63,307 bases of DNA from assembly GCA_002496395.1 (NCBI GenBank), contig DAJQ01000023.1, forward strand, positions 1-63,307, given 5' to 3'. Each line of letters starts with the position of its first letter. Position 1 is the first letter of the stretch. The stretch is from Methanocorpusculaceae archaeon UBA456 (GTDB taxonomy: Archaea; Halobacteriota; Methanomicrobia; Methanomicrobiales; Methanocorpusculaceae). Both the position numbers and the translations under genes were made by a program. The notes under the pieces were generated by a model that was given only the letters and a program-made list of their open reading frames with translations, was not told the DNA's origin and searched no databases. Positions 34,924 through 43,841 of the stretch are shown here, one piece after another.

Positions 34924-35286
34924 ATGAGAGAGCCCCCCGAATTTACCTGGAAACAATGCCTGATCGTCAGGGACGACGTGAAGATGAGCTGCGGGAAGAA
35001 ATGCGCCCAGCTTGCCCATGCAGCCGTCGGCGCCTATGAGAAGGCCAGTGCCGCCTCGAAACGTGCATGGATGGATGAGGGGCAGAAGAAAGTCGCCCTG
35101 AAGGTGAGCGGTGAGCGGGCGCTCTATGAACTGAAGGTGGTCGCAGAAGCAAACGGAATCCCCGCATGCATCATCCAGGATGCAGGCCTCACCGAGATCC
35201 CGCCGGGAACCGTTACCGCCCTCGGCCTTGGACCCGCCAAATCCGAACTCCTCGATCGGGTCACCTCAGATCTTAAACTCCTATGA
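34924..35286 (+). CDS. pth2: Peptidyl-tRNA hydrolase 2
   Basis: The 120-residue protein matches archaeal Pth2 in full length, with the N-terminal WKQCLIVRDDVKMSCGKKCA region holding the catalytic Lys and Asp residues, and the C-terminal signature EIPPGTVTALGLGPAKSE. It releases tRNA from peptidyl-tRNA that has dropped off the ribosome. The stop overlaps the ATG of truD by ATGA, so the two are coupled. Confidence 0.95.
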   Translation: MREPPEFTWKQCLIVRDDVKMSCGKKCAQLAHAAVGAYEKASAASKRAWMDEGQKKVALKVSGERALYELKVVAEANGIPACIIQDAGLTEIPPGTVTALGLGPAKSELLDRVTSDLKLL

Positions 35287-36548
35287 TCCCAAGTCCCTAT
35301 CCCCTGGAACATGAGTTGCAGATGCGGTACTATGGAGATGACCATCCCGGCATCGGCGGAAAGCTGAGGACTGTTCCTGAAGATTTTGTTGTCGGAGAGA
35401 TCCCAAAACCATTCACCGGGAGCGGGCCGTTCCTGATCTGCACTGTCACCCGCCGCTCATGGGAGCACCAGCACGCCATTCAGGAGATCGCAAAGCGGCT
35501 TGGGATCAGCAGGAAGCGGATTGGCTGGGCCGGCACAAAGGACAGAAATGCTGTTGCCACCCATTATATCTCGCTCTACAAGGTCGAAGCAGACCAGGTC
35601 AGGGCACTCTCATTCAAGGATATGACAGTCGAGCCGGTCGGTCAGCATCAGTTCGGCCTCTCGCTGGGGGATCTTGAAGGGAACCGTTTCTCTCTTCTGA
35701 TCCGAAACTGTGATCGGGAGAATCTCAGCTATCTTCCGCAGATAGCAGAGACTGTACAAACGGGCATCCCGAACTACTTCGGTCTCCAGCGGTTCGGTGC
35801 CCAGAAGCCGGTCACCCACCGGGTCGGATCAGCGATCCTCCGCGGCGAGTACCGGGAGGCGGTGGATATCTACATCGGCGATCCCTTCCCAAATGAAGAT
35901 GATGAGGTAAAAGCTGCCCGGGCGGCATTCAGGGAGACCGGTGATGCCGCTGCAGCATTGTATGCGCTCCCGGTGCGGCTTGGATTCGAACGGGCGATGC
36001 TTGACTATCTCTCAAAACACGATAGTGACTATAAGGGAGCTCTCAAAGTCCTCGCCCCGAAACTCCTTACCATGTTCGTCTCGGCATGGCAGTCCTACCT
36101 CTTCAATGCCGCCATCTCGGATCGCTTTGACCACGGCATCCCCCTGCATGAACCGCAGGCCGGAGACACGCTCATCTACCAAAACGGGAGAACCGACCGG
36201 GCAACAGAGAAGAACCTCCCGACTGCACGGCAGCACATCAAACGGGGCAGGGCGATGATTGCTGCATTCATGCCGGGAGGAAGATCCATTCCAAACCCCG
36301 GCCCGATGGAGGAGTATATGCTCCGGCTCTCGGAAGAGGCCGGGATCGGACCTGATGCATTCAGGGAGGCAGCAGAGTACCTCGAAACCGCATTCGACGG
36401 ATCAATCCGGCCGATCATCCTGAGAACAGAGATACAGACAGAGATCGAAGACGATGCGGCCCGGCTCACCTTCACACTCCCCCCCGGCCACTATGCAACA
36501 TCAGTCTGCCGGGAGTTCATGAAGGGCGATCCGGTATCCCTCGTCTGA
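35283..36548 (+). CDS. truD: tRNA pseudouridine(13) synthase
   Basis: The 421-residue protein is a complete TruD: the catalytic Asp lies in GWAGTKDRNAVATHY, with further family motifs in PNYFGLQRFG and in the TRUD insertion domain (about 150-340), and a conserved C-terminal LPPGHYATSVCREFM. It converts uridine 13 of tRNA to pseudouridine. It is coupled to pth2. Fused C-terminal parts are absent and the length is typical of archaea. Confidence 0.95.
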   Translation: MIPSPYPLEHELQMRYYGDDHPGIGGKLRTVPEDFVVGEIPKPFTGSGPFLICTVTRRSWEHQHAIQEIAKRLGISRKRIGWAGTKDRNAVATHYISLYKVEADQVRALSFKDMTVEPVGQHQFGLSLGDLEGNRFSLLIRNCDRENLSYLPQIAETVQTGIPNYFGLQRFGAQKPVTHRVGSAILRGEYREAVDIYIGDPFPNEDDEVKAARAAFRETGDAAAALYALPVRLGFERAMLDYLSKHDSDYKGALKVLAPKLLTMFVSAWQSYLFNAAISDRFDHGIPLHEPQAGDTLIYQNGRTDRATEKNLPTARQHIKRGRAMIAAFMPGGRSIPNPGPMEEYMLRLSEEAGIGPDAFREAAEYLETAFDGSIRPIILRTEIQTEIEDDAARLTFTLPPGHYATSVCREFMKGDPVSLV

Positions 36549-36579
36549 TCCTCTGTGCGCGGTTGAATCCAGAAAAAAA

Positions 36580-37368
36580 TCAACGGGAACCGGCGATCTG
36601 CCGGGCCCCGGCGATCGCATCCTGAAGATTGCCAATCTCGTCAACAAGCCCGATCTCAAGGGCCTGTTCGCCACGGATCAAACGGGCATCCTCAATTGAC
36701 TCACGGGTGATATTTCGCTGACTGCTGATATCTGCAAAGAACCGGTTGAAACTTGCATCAACGAGATCCTGGGCAACTTCCTCCTCATCTGAGGTGAGCC
36801 CGCGATACGAATGGGTCATATCCTTCATCTCACCGGACTTGACGACATCTATCTCAAGCCCCTCTTTCGTGAGCTGATCGCTTGTATCATAGAAGATCCA
36901 TATCACCCCGATGCCCCCGGTCATGGTATCATAGCTGGAATAGATCCGGTCAGCATATGAGGCGACATAGTATGCACCAGAGGTCGCAATATCACCCATA
37001 GAGACGACAACCGGCTTCCTCTCCTTTGCATAGATGATATCCCTGATGATCTCCTGGGCTGCTGCCGGGGTGCCGCCACCGGAATCTATCCTGAGCACGA
37101 TTGCCCGTGTCAGGGGATCATCAGCGGCCTTTCGAATCTGGCCGCCGACATATTCACTCCCGGTATAGCCGCCGGATCGTGCTTCTCCGGTGATCATCGT
37201 CCCTTCAATTCGGATCACCGGGACGTCGGTCCCGCCAATTGGATCGATGAGGCTGAAGATACCGACAATGGCGAAGATACCAAGTATCAGGAAGAGAAGA
37301 ATAAGGCCTCCTTTTTTGAGCTGCCTGATCCTCTGCTGCTTTTTAATCTGATGTTCAATATAATTCAT
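36580..37368 (-). CDS. sppA: Signal peptide peptidase SppA
   Basis: The 262-residue protein has one N-terminal TM helix (about 22-42) and a single S49 peptidase domain, as in archaeal and small bacterial SppA. The nucleophile Ser is in GDIATSGAYYVA (about 128) and the general base Lys in VKSGEMKDM (about 181), with LRIDSGGGT earlier. It degrades leftover signal peptides in the membrane. The ATG overlaps the stop of the upstream reductase gene by 4 bp (37365-37368). Confidence 0.9.
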   Translation of the reverse strand: MNYIEHQIKKQQRIRQLKKGGLILLFLILGIFAIVGIFSLIDPIGGTDVPVIRIEGTMITGEARSGGYTGSEYVGGQIRKAADDPLTRAIVLRIDSGGGTPAAAQEIIRDIIYAKERKPVVVSMGDIATSGAYYVASYADRIYSSYDTMTGGIGVIWIFYDTSDQLTKEGLEIDVVKSGEMKDMTHSYRGLTSDEEEVAQDLVDASFNRFFADISSQRNITRESIEDARLIRGEQALEIGLVDEIGNLQDAIAGARQIAGSR

Positions 37369-38054
37369 GATTCTGGCGGATAGAGTACATCATATTCAGT
37401 GATGAGGTTGGTGCCGCAGAGATAATGGGTGCGGAGTTCAAGTCGGATCATCTCGTCTTCGGTCTCGATATGCATGCCTCCGACAAGCGAAGGCGTATCA
37501 TCACCACCAACGATGAAAGGCAGATGAATGAGCCGGATCTCATCGACAAGACAGTGATGCAGCATATGGTAGTTGAGGGTCGGTCCGCCCTCTACCATCA
37601 TCTTCCGGACACCATACTGCTCATAGAGTATCTCGAGGAGAAGGACAAGATCCACTTCGACCTCTCCGCAGACAACTACCTCGGCACCTGTTGCCTGGAT
37701 CGCCTCGATGCGTTCGCTGGATGCAATTTCAGAGACGGCAATAACAGTCAGTGCATCCGGCCTGAAGATATTGGCAGTGAGCGGCAGATCGCCCCTGCTG
37801 TTTGGGATGACACGAATCGGGCTCTTGCCGGGAACTTTCCTGACCGTCAGAAATGAGTTGTCGATCCGGATGGTGCGGGATCCGACCATAATCGCATCGC
37901 ACTCTGCCCGTGTCGTATGGAGAAGGGTCTCGGTCTCCTCTGCCATATATTTCATCAGGATCTTGCTTGATGCATCCTTTTTTAATGTCAGCTTGCCATC
38001 TGCTGTGATCTCGGACATCATCAGGACCTGTGGTTTTTTCGGATGCGCTCTCAT
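37365..38054 (-). CDS. Diaminohydroxyphosphoribosylaminopyrimidine-type reductase (archaeal riboflavin/F420 pathway)
   Basis: The 229-residue protein is the RibD C-terminal-type reductase of archaea (2,5-diamino-6-ribosylamino-4(3H)-pyrimidinone 5'-phosphate reductase, Rib7/ArfC-like). It has MMSEITADGKL at the N terminus, AIMVGSRTIRIDN, a VEGGPTLNYHML motif and a dihydrofolate-reductase-like fold. It reduces the ribosyl side chain in the second or third step of riboflavin synthesis, which also feeds F420 and FAD. It is cotranscribed with sppA. Confidence 0.85.
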   Translation of the reverse strand: MRAHPKKPQVLMMSEITADGKLTLKKDASSKILMKYMAEETETLLHTTRAECDAIMVGSRTIRIDNSFLTVRKVPGKSPIRVIPNSRGDLPLTANIFRPDALTVIAVSEIASSERIEAIQATGAEVVVCGEVEVDLVLLLEILYEQYGVRKMMVEGGPTLNYHMLHHCLVDEIRLIHLPFIVGGDDTPSLVGGMHIETEDEMIRLELRTHYLCGTNLITEYDVLYPPES

Positions 38055-38130
38055 ACTGATCCTCTCGATTGATATATCTCTTCGAATACCTTAAGAATAT
38101 AGGGTTAATCACAAGCGGGTTTGGTGAAGA

Positions 38131-38763
38131 ATGAACATTACCACATTACGTCCACACTGCATGCGATACTTAGAACCGATCGCAAACCTCTGTGTACGTC
38201 TGGGTCTCTCTCCCAACCAGATCACCATACTCTCGCTTATTTTCGGAATAGGGTGTGCTGTATCCTTTGTTCACCAGCAGTTCATCCTGGGATCCCTCCT
38301 CCTCTTCATCTCCGCGATCCTCGATCTCGTGGATGGGAGTGTCGCGCGTAAAACCAACCATGACAGCAATTTCGGCGCGGTTCTCGACTGGATTGTCGAC
38401 AAATATATCGATGTGCTGGCACTCCTTGGTGTCGGCCTCTCAGGAATTGCTATTATATCCGGGTTCACCACGCTCCCCCCGATAGCAGATTTCGGGGTTG
38501 TCGCACTCGCCATCATCGGCTCCATGATGAACACCTTCATCAAGCCGGTCGTCTATGCCGAGGTCGGCTATTCAGATCGTGTCTGCGGAAAAATTGACGA
38601 TCCGCTCGAAGGGGTCGGGTTCTTTGGAAGACCCGAGACCCTTCTTGTGCTGATTCTCGGTGGCGTCACCGGATTCATCTGGGTCTCGGTCATCATCATC
38701 GCGGTCTGCACAAATCTCTCGGCAATCCAGCGGATCATCTACCTTTCAGGAAGACTTGCCTGA
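38131..38763 (+). CDS. CDP-alcohol phosphatidyltransferase (archaetidyl-phosphoalcohol synthase)
   Basis: The 210-residue membrane protein has the family signature D-x2-DG-x2-AR-x8-G-x3-D-x3-D in AILDLVDGSVARK and FGAVLDWIVDKY (about 67-95) and about six TM helices. It joins CDP-archaeol or CDP-activated lipid to an alcohol. The N terminus (TLRPHCMRYLEP) resembles archaetidylinositol-phosphate synthase more than archaetidylserine synthase, but the substrate is not certain. The 3' end overlaps the convergent artA by 29 bp; a lipid enzyme of this type is known to be linked to ArtA-dependent processing in haloarchaea (PssA). Confidence 0.85.
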   Translation: MNITTLRPHCMRYLEPIANLCVRLGLSPNQITILSLIFGIGCAVSFVHQQFILGSLLLFISAILDLVDGSVARKTNHDSNFGAVLDWIVDKYIDVLALLGVGLSGIAIISGFTTLPPIADFGVVALAIIGSMMNTFIKPVVYAEVGYSDRVCGKIDDPLEGVGFFGRPETLLVLILGGVTGFIWVSVIIIAVCTNLSAIQRIIYLSGRLA

Positions 38764-39565
38764 TATCCCGGATATACTGGGAGACCAGCTTCTCTGCCAA
38801 CACCCCAAGATCAGGGATCAGGCGGAAGAGACCATAGGCGATTGCAATCAGGATGGCAAGTGCAAGAAGCTCACAAAAGACATTGTGTGCCCAGAAGAAA
38901 CTCTCATACCCGTAGTTTCCATTTCCAACAACTTCAGGCAGCCAGGGGTACCACTGGCCGGTATATGCCATGATCACATAGGCATTCCTGAAGAGATTCA
39001 ACAGATAAATTGTCGGTGCAATCAGGAGGAATGAGAGGATCTTCTGTCTGGTTGTCGTCGGCACCATATTTGCAACCGCGAGCATGATCGCAATGCTGGT
39101 GATTCCGGTGCATCCGAGGATGATCTCGACACGAAACCCGATATCAAAGCCCGGTATCGATCCCGCCATTATTGTGTTCCATTCATACAGTGTCACCGGA
39201 TACCGCAGGAGTTCCAGCACCCAGACCGTCTGGTTGACGACGACTCCGATCAGCCAGTTCTTCAGTGGCTCATAAAAACCAAATGGAGCATAGATCAAAA
39301 AGGAGAAGGCAGCCGCCCGGGTCAGGCTTCCTGTAACAGGATCCTTCATCAGAAGGCGCCGTGCCGTAAGATAGACAAACGGTACCGAGAGGATGCCAAG
39401 GATCGGATAGAGGAAATTATTGATCTGAAGAAATCCCGGTAATTCAAGGAGGAGGAGAAGGGATATCGATGCCCATCCGACTATCCCTGCATACCAGTTA
39501 TATCTGTGTGGTAGAAGAAAAAGGAGAAAACCAATACAGGAGAGAAGAACCAGGTATTCGTTCAT
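38735..39565 (-). CDS. artA: Archaeosortase A
   Basis: The 276-residue polytopic protein (about eight TM helices) has the archaeosortase/exosortase active-site residues: Cys in EIILGCTGITSI (about 151), Arg in LNLFRNAYV (about 193) and His in FWAHNVFCEL (about 226). ArtA cleaves C-terminal tripartite signals (PGF-CTERM) of surface proteins and joins them to lipid. Possible substrates in the window (24656-26023, 28405-29238) have a linker-helix-Arg end but not a clear PGF motif. It overlaps the convergent CDP-alcohol phosphatidyltransferase gene. Confidence 0.9.
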   Translation of the reverse strand: MNEYLVLLSCIGFLLFLLPHRYNWYAGIVGWASISLLLLLELPGFLQINNFLYPILGILSVPFVYLTARRLLMKDPVTGSLTRAAAFSFLIYAPFGFYEPLKNWLIGVVVNQTVWVLELLRYPVTLYEWNTIMAGSIPGFDIGFRVEIILGCTGITSIAIMLAVANMVPTTTRQKILSFLLIAPTIYLLNLFRNAYVIMAYTGQWYPWLPEVVGNGNYGYESFFWAHNVFCELLALAILIAIAYGLFRLIPDLGVLAEKLVSQYIRDIRQVFLKGR

Positions 39566-39665
39566 TACATTATATTGAACGGGGGATCAGAAAAAGGATG
39601 AGGAAGAAGCCATTGATGTATCAGAATGGCGGAGTCTTTAAAGATCGAGTGCATATAGTATAGTC

Positions 39666-39980
39666 ATGCGTTTCTGCCCAGAATGTAAGAGCCTTATGAT
39701 CGCCAGATCCGGAAAGATGCACTGCCGGAGATGTGACTATTCTGAAGAGATTACCGACTCTGAATCTCTCAAGGTGACAAAAACCAGAGTAGAAAAAGAG
39801 ATTGTGATCGTTGACGAAGATGATGCCATCCCAACACTCCCAACCTGTGCTATACGATGCCCTGAGTGTGATCATAACGTTGCGTACTGGTGGCTCAGGC
39901 AGCTTCGGTCCGCGGATGAAAGTGAAGTCCGGTTCTTCAGGTGTGTTTCCTGTTCTCACACATGGAGACAATACGACTAA
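39666..39980 (+). CDS. tfs: Transcription factor S
   Basis: The 104-residue protein has an N-terminal zinc ribbon (CPEC and CRRC in the first 30 residues) and a C-terminal TFIIS-type ribbon with CPEC near 69 and CVSC near 94. Before the last Cys pair lies the acidic RSADESEVRFFRC segment, whose Asp-Glu pair stimulates transcript cleavage by RNA polymerase. It is the usual archaeal TFS. It stands upstream of acs on the same strand but with a 159-bp gap. Confidence 0.95.
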   Translation: MRFCPECKSLMIARSGKMHCRRCDYSEEITDSESLKVTKTRVEKEIVIVDEDDAIPTLPTCAIRCPECDHNVAYWWLRQLRSADESEVRFFRCVSCSHTWRQYD

Positions 39981-40139
39981 ATCAGAACAGAAATCAATCA
40001 CTTCTGCCCAATCAGGGAGAGAAATAAATACCCTCCCACATATTCCCGGGTCAAAATCCCGGAATACCATGTTTTTATATGATGCCGGAGAACCGGATCT
40101 ATCATTCTACACAATTAATCATGTCAATTTGGAGGAACC

Positions 40140-42026
40140 ATGTCCGAGAAACAGGTGACATTGAGCACAAAGAAGTACATGCCCGATCCGGATTATCGGA
40201 AAGAGGCATGGTGCAAGGATGCCGAGCATGCATACCAGGGATATATCACTGATCCGGATGGATTCTGGGCACGAATCAGCCACGAGCTTGAATGGTTCCA
40301 GCCCTGGGAGACCGTGAAAGAGTGGAAACATCCCTTTGCCAGATGGTTCATCAATGGAAAGACCAATATCAGCTATAACTGTCTGGATCGGCATATCACC
40401 GGGCACCGAAGAAATAAGGTCGCTGTCTTCTGGCAGGGTGACGATGGATCGACGAAAACCCTGACATACTGGCAGCTCCTCCGCGAGGTGGAGCGGTTTG
40501 CAAACGGTCTGAAAACTCTCGGTGTTGGAAAGGGCGATACCGTCTGCATCTATATGCCAAATGTCCCCGAGCAGATCATCGCCATGCTCGCCTGCGCACG
40601 TATCGGTGCAGTCCATTCCGTTGTCTTTGCCGGATTTGGATCAGATGCCCTGCATGCACGGATCACCGGTGCCGGTGCCAAAGTCGTGATCACCGCTGAT
40701 GCAAGCATCAGGCGTGGAAAGACGATCCCCCTCAAGCCGATCCTGGAAGAGGCGCTGATCAATGCAACAACCGTCGATCATGTCGTTGTGCTCAGGACAC
40801 AGAAGCCGAAAATCAGCCTCCTCTCCGAATTTGAAAGAGATTTCTATGAGCTGATGGAGGAGAGCGAGAAGAACTGTGCACCCGAATCTATGGATGCAGA
40901 AGATCCGCTCTTCATCCTCTATACCTCCGGGACAACCGGCCAGCCGAAAGGAATCGTGCATACCACCGGCGGGTACATGGTCGGGACATATTATACCTGC
41001 AAATATATTCTTGACATCAAGGATTCTGATGTCTACTGGTGCACAGCGGACCCCGGCTGGATCACCGGCCACTCCTACATCGTCTATGGCCCGCTTCTGA
41101 TGGGTGCGACCATCTTCATCACCGAAGGCACCCCGGACTATCCGGATGCCGGGATCTGGTGGAAGTACGTTGAGAAGTTCGGAATATCCATCATGTATAC
41201 CGCACCGACTGCCATTCGGATGTTCATGCGGTTTGGCGAGGAGTACCCGAACAAATACGACCTCTCTACCCTCCGCCTCCTCGGTTCAGTCGGCGAGCCG
41301 CTAAACCCCGAGGCATTTGAGTGGTTCTATCACACCATCGGGAAAGGCAAACTCCCGATTGTCGATACCTGGTGGCAGACCGAGACCGGGATGCATATGA
41401 TCACCACGATGATCGGGGAGCCGATGAAACCCGGGTTTGCCGGAAAGCCGATCCCCGGAGTTCTCGTTGATATCGTTGACAAAGAAGGAAATCCAGTACC
41501 GCCAGGGATATCCGGCCAGTTGATCATCAAGGAGCCCTGGCCCTCAATGGTGCGGATGGTTCACCAGAACGAGGAGCGATACCGGATGTACTGGAGCGGA
41601 CCTGAAAACACCTTCACTGCAAGCGATCTTGCTGTCCGTGACGAAGAGGGCTATATCATGATCCTGGGTAGATCAGATGATCTGATCATCGTCTCCGGGC
41701 ATAACATCGGGACAGCCGAGGTCGAGAGCGCACTGGTTGCCCACAAGGCTGTTGCCGAAGCGGCGGTCGTCGGCATCCCTGACGAGATGAAAGGCAACCG
41801 GATACTGGCCTTTGTCCTCCTGAGACAAGGGTTCATCGAGACCCCGAAACTGAAACAGGATCTCCTCTATCATGTGAGGATCACCCTCGGGCCGATCGCG
41901 GTTCCATCCGAGATCAGGGTTGTCGACTCACTCCCAAAGACACGGAGCGGCAAGATCATGAGACGGGTGCTCCGTGCAACTGAGCTCGGGGAAGATCCAG
42001 GCGACCTCTCCACCATCGAAGAGTAA
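40140..42026 (+). CDS. acs: Acetyl-CoA synthetase, AMP-forming
   Basis: The 628-residue protein is a complete AMP-forming acetyl-CoA synthetase. The ATP-binding P-loop is YTSGTTGQPKGIVH (about 262-275), and other family motifs are GSVGEPLNPEAFEWF, VDTWWQTETG, the hinge GRSDDLIIVSGHNIG and the catalytic Lys in KTRSGKIMRR near the C terminus. It activates acetate for biosynthesis, which fits hydrogenotrophic Methanomicrobiales that assimilate acetate. GGAGG lies shortly upstream of the ATG. Confidence 0.95.
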   Translation: MSEKQVTLSTKKYMPDPDYRKEAWCKDAEHAYQGYITDPDGFWARISHELEWFQPWETVKEWKHPFARWFINGKTNISYNCLDRHITGHRRNKVAVFWQGDDGSTKTLTYWQLLREVERFANGLKTLGVGKGDTVCIYMPNVPEQIIAMLACARIGAVHSVVFAGFGSDALHARITGAGAKVVITADASIRRGKTIPLKPILEEALINATTVDHVVVLRTQKPKISLLSEFERDFYELMEESEKNCAPESMDAEDPLFILYTSGTTGQPKGIVHTTGGYMVGTYYTCKYILDIKDSDVYWCTADPGWITGHSYIVYGPLLMGATIFITEGTPDYPDAGIWWKYVEKFGISIMYTAPTAIRMFMRFGEEYPNKYDLSTLRLLGSVGEPLNPEAFEWFYHTIGKGKLPIVDTWWQTETGMHMITTMIGEPMKPGFAGKPIPGVLVDIVDKEGNPVPPGISGQLIIKEPWPSMVRMVHQNEERYRMYWSGPENTFTASDLAVRDEEGYIMILGRSDDLIIVSGHNIGTAEVESALVAHKAVAEAAVVGIPDEMKGNRILAFVLLRQGFIETPKLKQDLLYHVRITLGPIAVPSEIRVVDSLPKTRSGKIMRRVLRATELGEDPGDLSTIEE

Positions 42027-42053
42027 GCAGATCACTTCTCTTTTTTCAGAATA

Positions 42054-42065
42054 GTTTATATAGTG
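42054..42065 (+). promoter_or_regulatory. TATA box of the TBP gene
   Basis: GTTTATATAGTG ends about 20 bp upstream of the ATG at 42085, at the distance seen for archaeal promoters with a short or no 5' leader. A T-run just before it (42041-42046) may end transcription from acs. Confidence 0.6.
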
Positions 42066-42084
42066 AATAGTGTTAGTTATAAAC

Positions 42085-42645
42085 ATGACATTCAATCCCG
42101 AGGATTCGCTCAAGATTGAAAATATCGTAGCATCAGCCAAGGTTACAGAGTCTCTTGATCTCCCTTCACTCGCTGCTGAGATAAAGGGTGCCGAATACAA
42201 TAAAAAACGGTTCCCGGGTGTTGTTCTGAGGATGCAGGATCCAAAGATCGCCGCCCTCGTCTTTGGATCTGGAAAAGTGGTCCTCACCGGTGCTAAGAGT
42301 GTCGAGAGCCTAAGCCGTGGGCTTGAGATCCTCGGGGGACTTCTCCGGGATCTCAAGATCGATATCCCCGACGAACTGACCTACAAGATCCAGAATATCG
42401 TCACATCCGCCGATCTCGGGACACCAATCAACTTAAACAAGATTGCAGTCGGCTTCAACCTTGACCGCATCGAATACGAACCCGAACAGTTCCCCGGCCT
42501 TGTCTACCGGCTTGAAGAGCCGAAGGTTGTTGTTCTGCTCTTTGGATCGGGAAAACTGATCATCACCGGTGGAAAAGTACCTGAAGATGCAAAAGGGGCA
42601 GTAAAGAAGATCCTAAATGACCTCTCGAATCTCGGGATGCTCTGA
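42085..42645 (+). CDS. tbp: TATA-box-binding protein
   Basis: I start at ATG 42085 (MTFNPEDSL) because of the TATA box at 42054-42065; the upstream ATG at 42070 is less likely. The 186-residue protein consists of two TBP repeats of about 90 residues each, beginning LKIENIVASAKV and TYKIQNIVTSADL, each with the pattern PGVVLRMQDPKIAALVFGSGKVV and its second version. It nucleates transcription by binding promoters with TFB. Confidence 0.95.
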   Translation: MTFNPEDSLKIENIVASAKVTESLDLPSLAAEIKGAEYNKKRFPGVVLRMQDPKIAALVFGSGKVVLTGAKSVESLSRGLEILGGLLRDLKIDIPDELTYKIQNIVTSADLGTPINLNKIAVGFNLDRIEYEPEQFPGLVYRLEEPKVVVLLFGSGKLIITGGKVPEDAKGAVKKILNDLSNLGML

Positions 42646-42753
42646 GTATACTAAATACCTTTTCTTTTCTCTCGCTCGAAGAACATTCATCAATCTGAAT
42701 GGAAGCCCTTTTATATTATAGATAATAAATAATAGTTACGAGGAGAAAATAAC

Positions 42754-43131
42754 ATGGATAACGGAACTTTCGGAACGTTAACACCAAAACAGGAAGAACT
42801 GGTCAGTCTGTTGAATGGGATCGGGATGAAGAGAAATGTCGCAAAAGTACTTGTCTTTCTCTCTGAGCTGCCTGAAGCCAGCTCCCGTGAGATCGAACGC
42901 GGCACCGATCTCCGTCAGCCCGAAGTGAGCATCGCAATGCGGGACCTAAAAGAGCAGGCATGGGTCACCTGCCGGGAGAGTAAGACTGAAAATAAAGGGC
43001 GTCCGGTAAAGATCTACTCTATCGCCCTTGGACTGGGTGAGATTACCAATATTCTGGAAGAGAAGAAACGGCAGGAAGCCGAGAACCAGATATCCATGAT
43101 CAACCGGATGCGCGAGTGCATCAAATCCTGA
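42754..43131 (+). CDS. Winged-helix transcriptional regulator
   Basis: The 125-residue protein has a HTH region of MarR/TrmB character (KRNVAKVLVFLSELPEASS, then REIERGTDLRQPEVSIAMRDL) and a wing (VTCRESKTENKGRPVKIYSI), followed by a C-terminal coiled helix (EITNILEEKKRQEAENQI). Proteins of this layout are widespread in methanogens. The ATG has AGGAG at about 10 nt. The regulated genes are unknown. It abuts the convergent rpiA gene with no gap. Confidence 0.8.
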   Translation: MDNGTFGTLTPKQEELVSLLNGIGMKRNVAKVLVFLSELPEASSREIERGTDLRQPEVSIAMRDLKEQAWVTCRESKTENKGRPVKIYSIALGLGEITNILEEKKRQEAENQISMINRMRECIKS

Positions 43132-43791
43132 TCATTCCTTTTTCCCGACAATCAACTCTGTTTTACCGGTATACCGTGTGAAAAGACCGGATTCTATAAT
43201 TCCCGGGATAGCAGCAAGTTTCATCTCAAGCTCCTCCGGGGAGGGTATCTCCGTGAATGTGCAGTCGATGATCAGGTTCCCGTTATCTGAGATGACCGGA
43301 CCATCCTTTCCCGAGCCTGTTCTTATCTCTCCCGATCCCCCGAGATCAGTGATCCTCCTGAGTACCGGCGCACATGCAAATGATAACACCTCGACCGGGA
43401 CTTTACCGCTGAGATGAGTGACACACTTCGACTCGTCAACGATAACAAGAAATGTCTCTGCAGCATCCACAACGCACTTCTCCCGGAGATGGGCACCGCC
43501 ACGCCCTTTGATCATCCTGAGCGCTGGATCGACCTGATCAGCACCATCAATTGCCAGATCGAGGCGTGGGTGTGCATCAAGGGTGGTGAGTGGAATATCC
43601 ATCTCAACAGCCCTGTAGGCTGTCTGGTAGGAGGTCGGGACTCCGAGAATGGTCAGTTTCTCCTCATACATCCTCTGCTGCAGACGTTCCATTGCATACA
43701 GCACTGTTGAGCCGGTGCCAATCCCAATGACATCACCGTCACGGATACGATCGGCTGCCCGGCATCCAGCCTCCTGTTTGGCGCTGTCCAT
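43132..43791 (-). CDS. rpiA: Ribose-5-phosphate isomerase A
   Basis: The 219-residue protein has the RpiA motifs GIGTGSTV (phosphate loop), LDLAIDGADQVDP (catalytic Asp region), KGRGGAHLREK and VIVDESK. It interconverts ribulose 5-phosphate and ribose 5-phosphate in the ribose pathway. The length is usual for the family. It is divergent from no close gene; surE starts 51 bp away in the same direction, so the two could be one unit. Confidence 0.95.
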   Translation of the reverse strand: MDSAKQEAGCRAADRIRDGDVIGIGTGSTVLYAMERLQQRMYEEKLTILGVPTSYQTAYRAVEMDIPLTTLDAHPRLDLAIDGADQVDPALRMIKGRGGAHLREKCVVDAAETFLVIVDESKCVTHLSGKVPVEVLSFACAPVLRRITDLGGSGEIRTGSGKDGPVISDNGNLIIDCTFTEIPSPEELEMKLAAIPGIIESGLFTRYTGKTELIVGKKE

Positions 43792-43841
43792 GTGATCTGG
43801 TATGATTGAAAGGGGTATGTAGCTTTGTATGCACCAGAATC

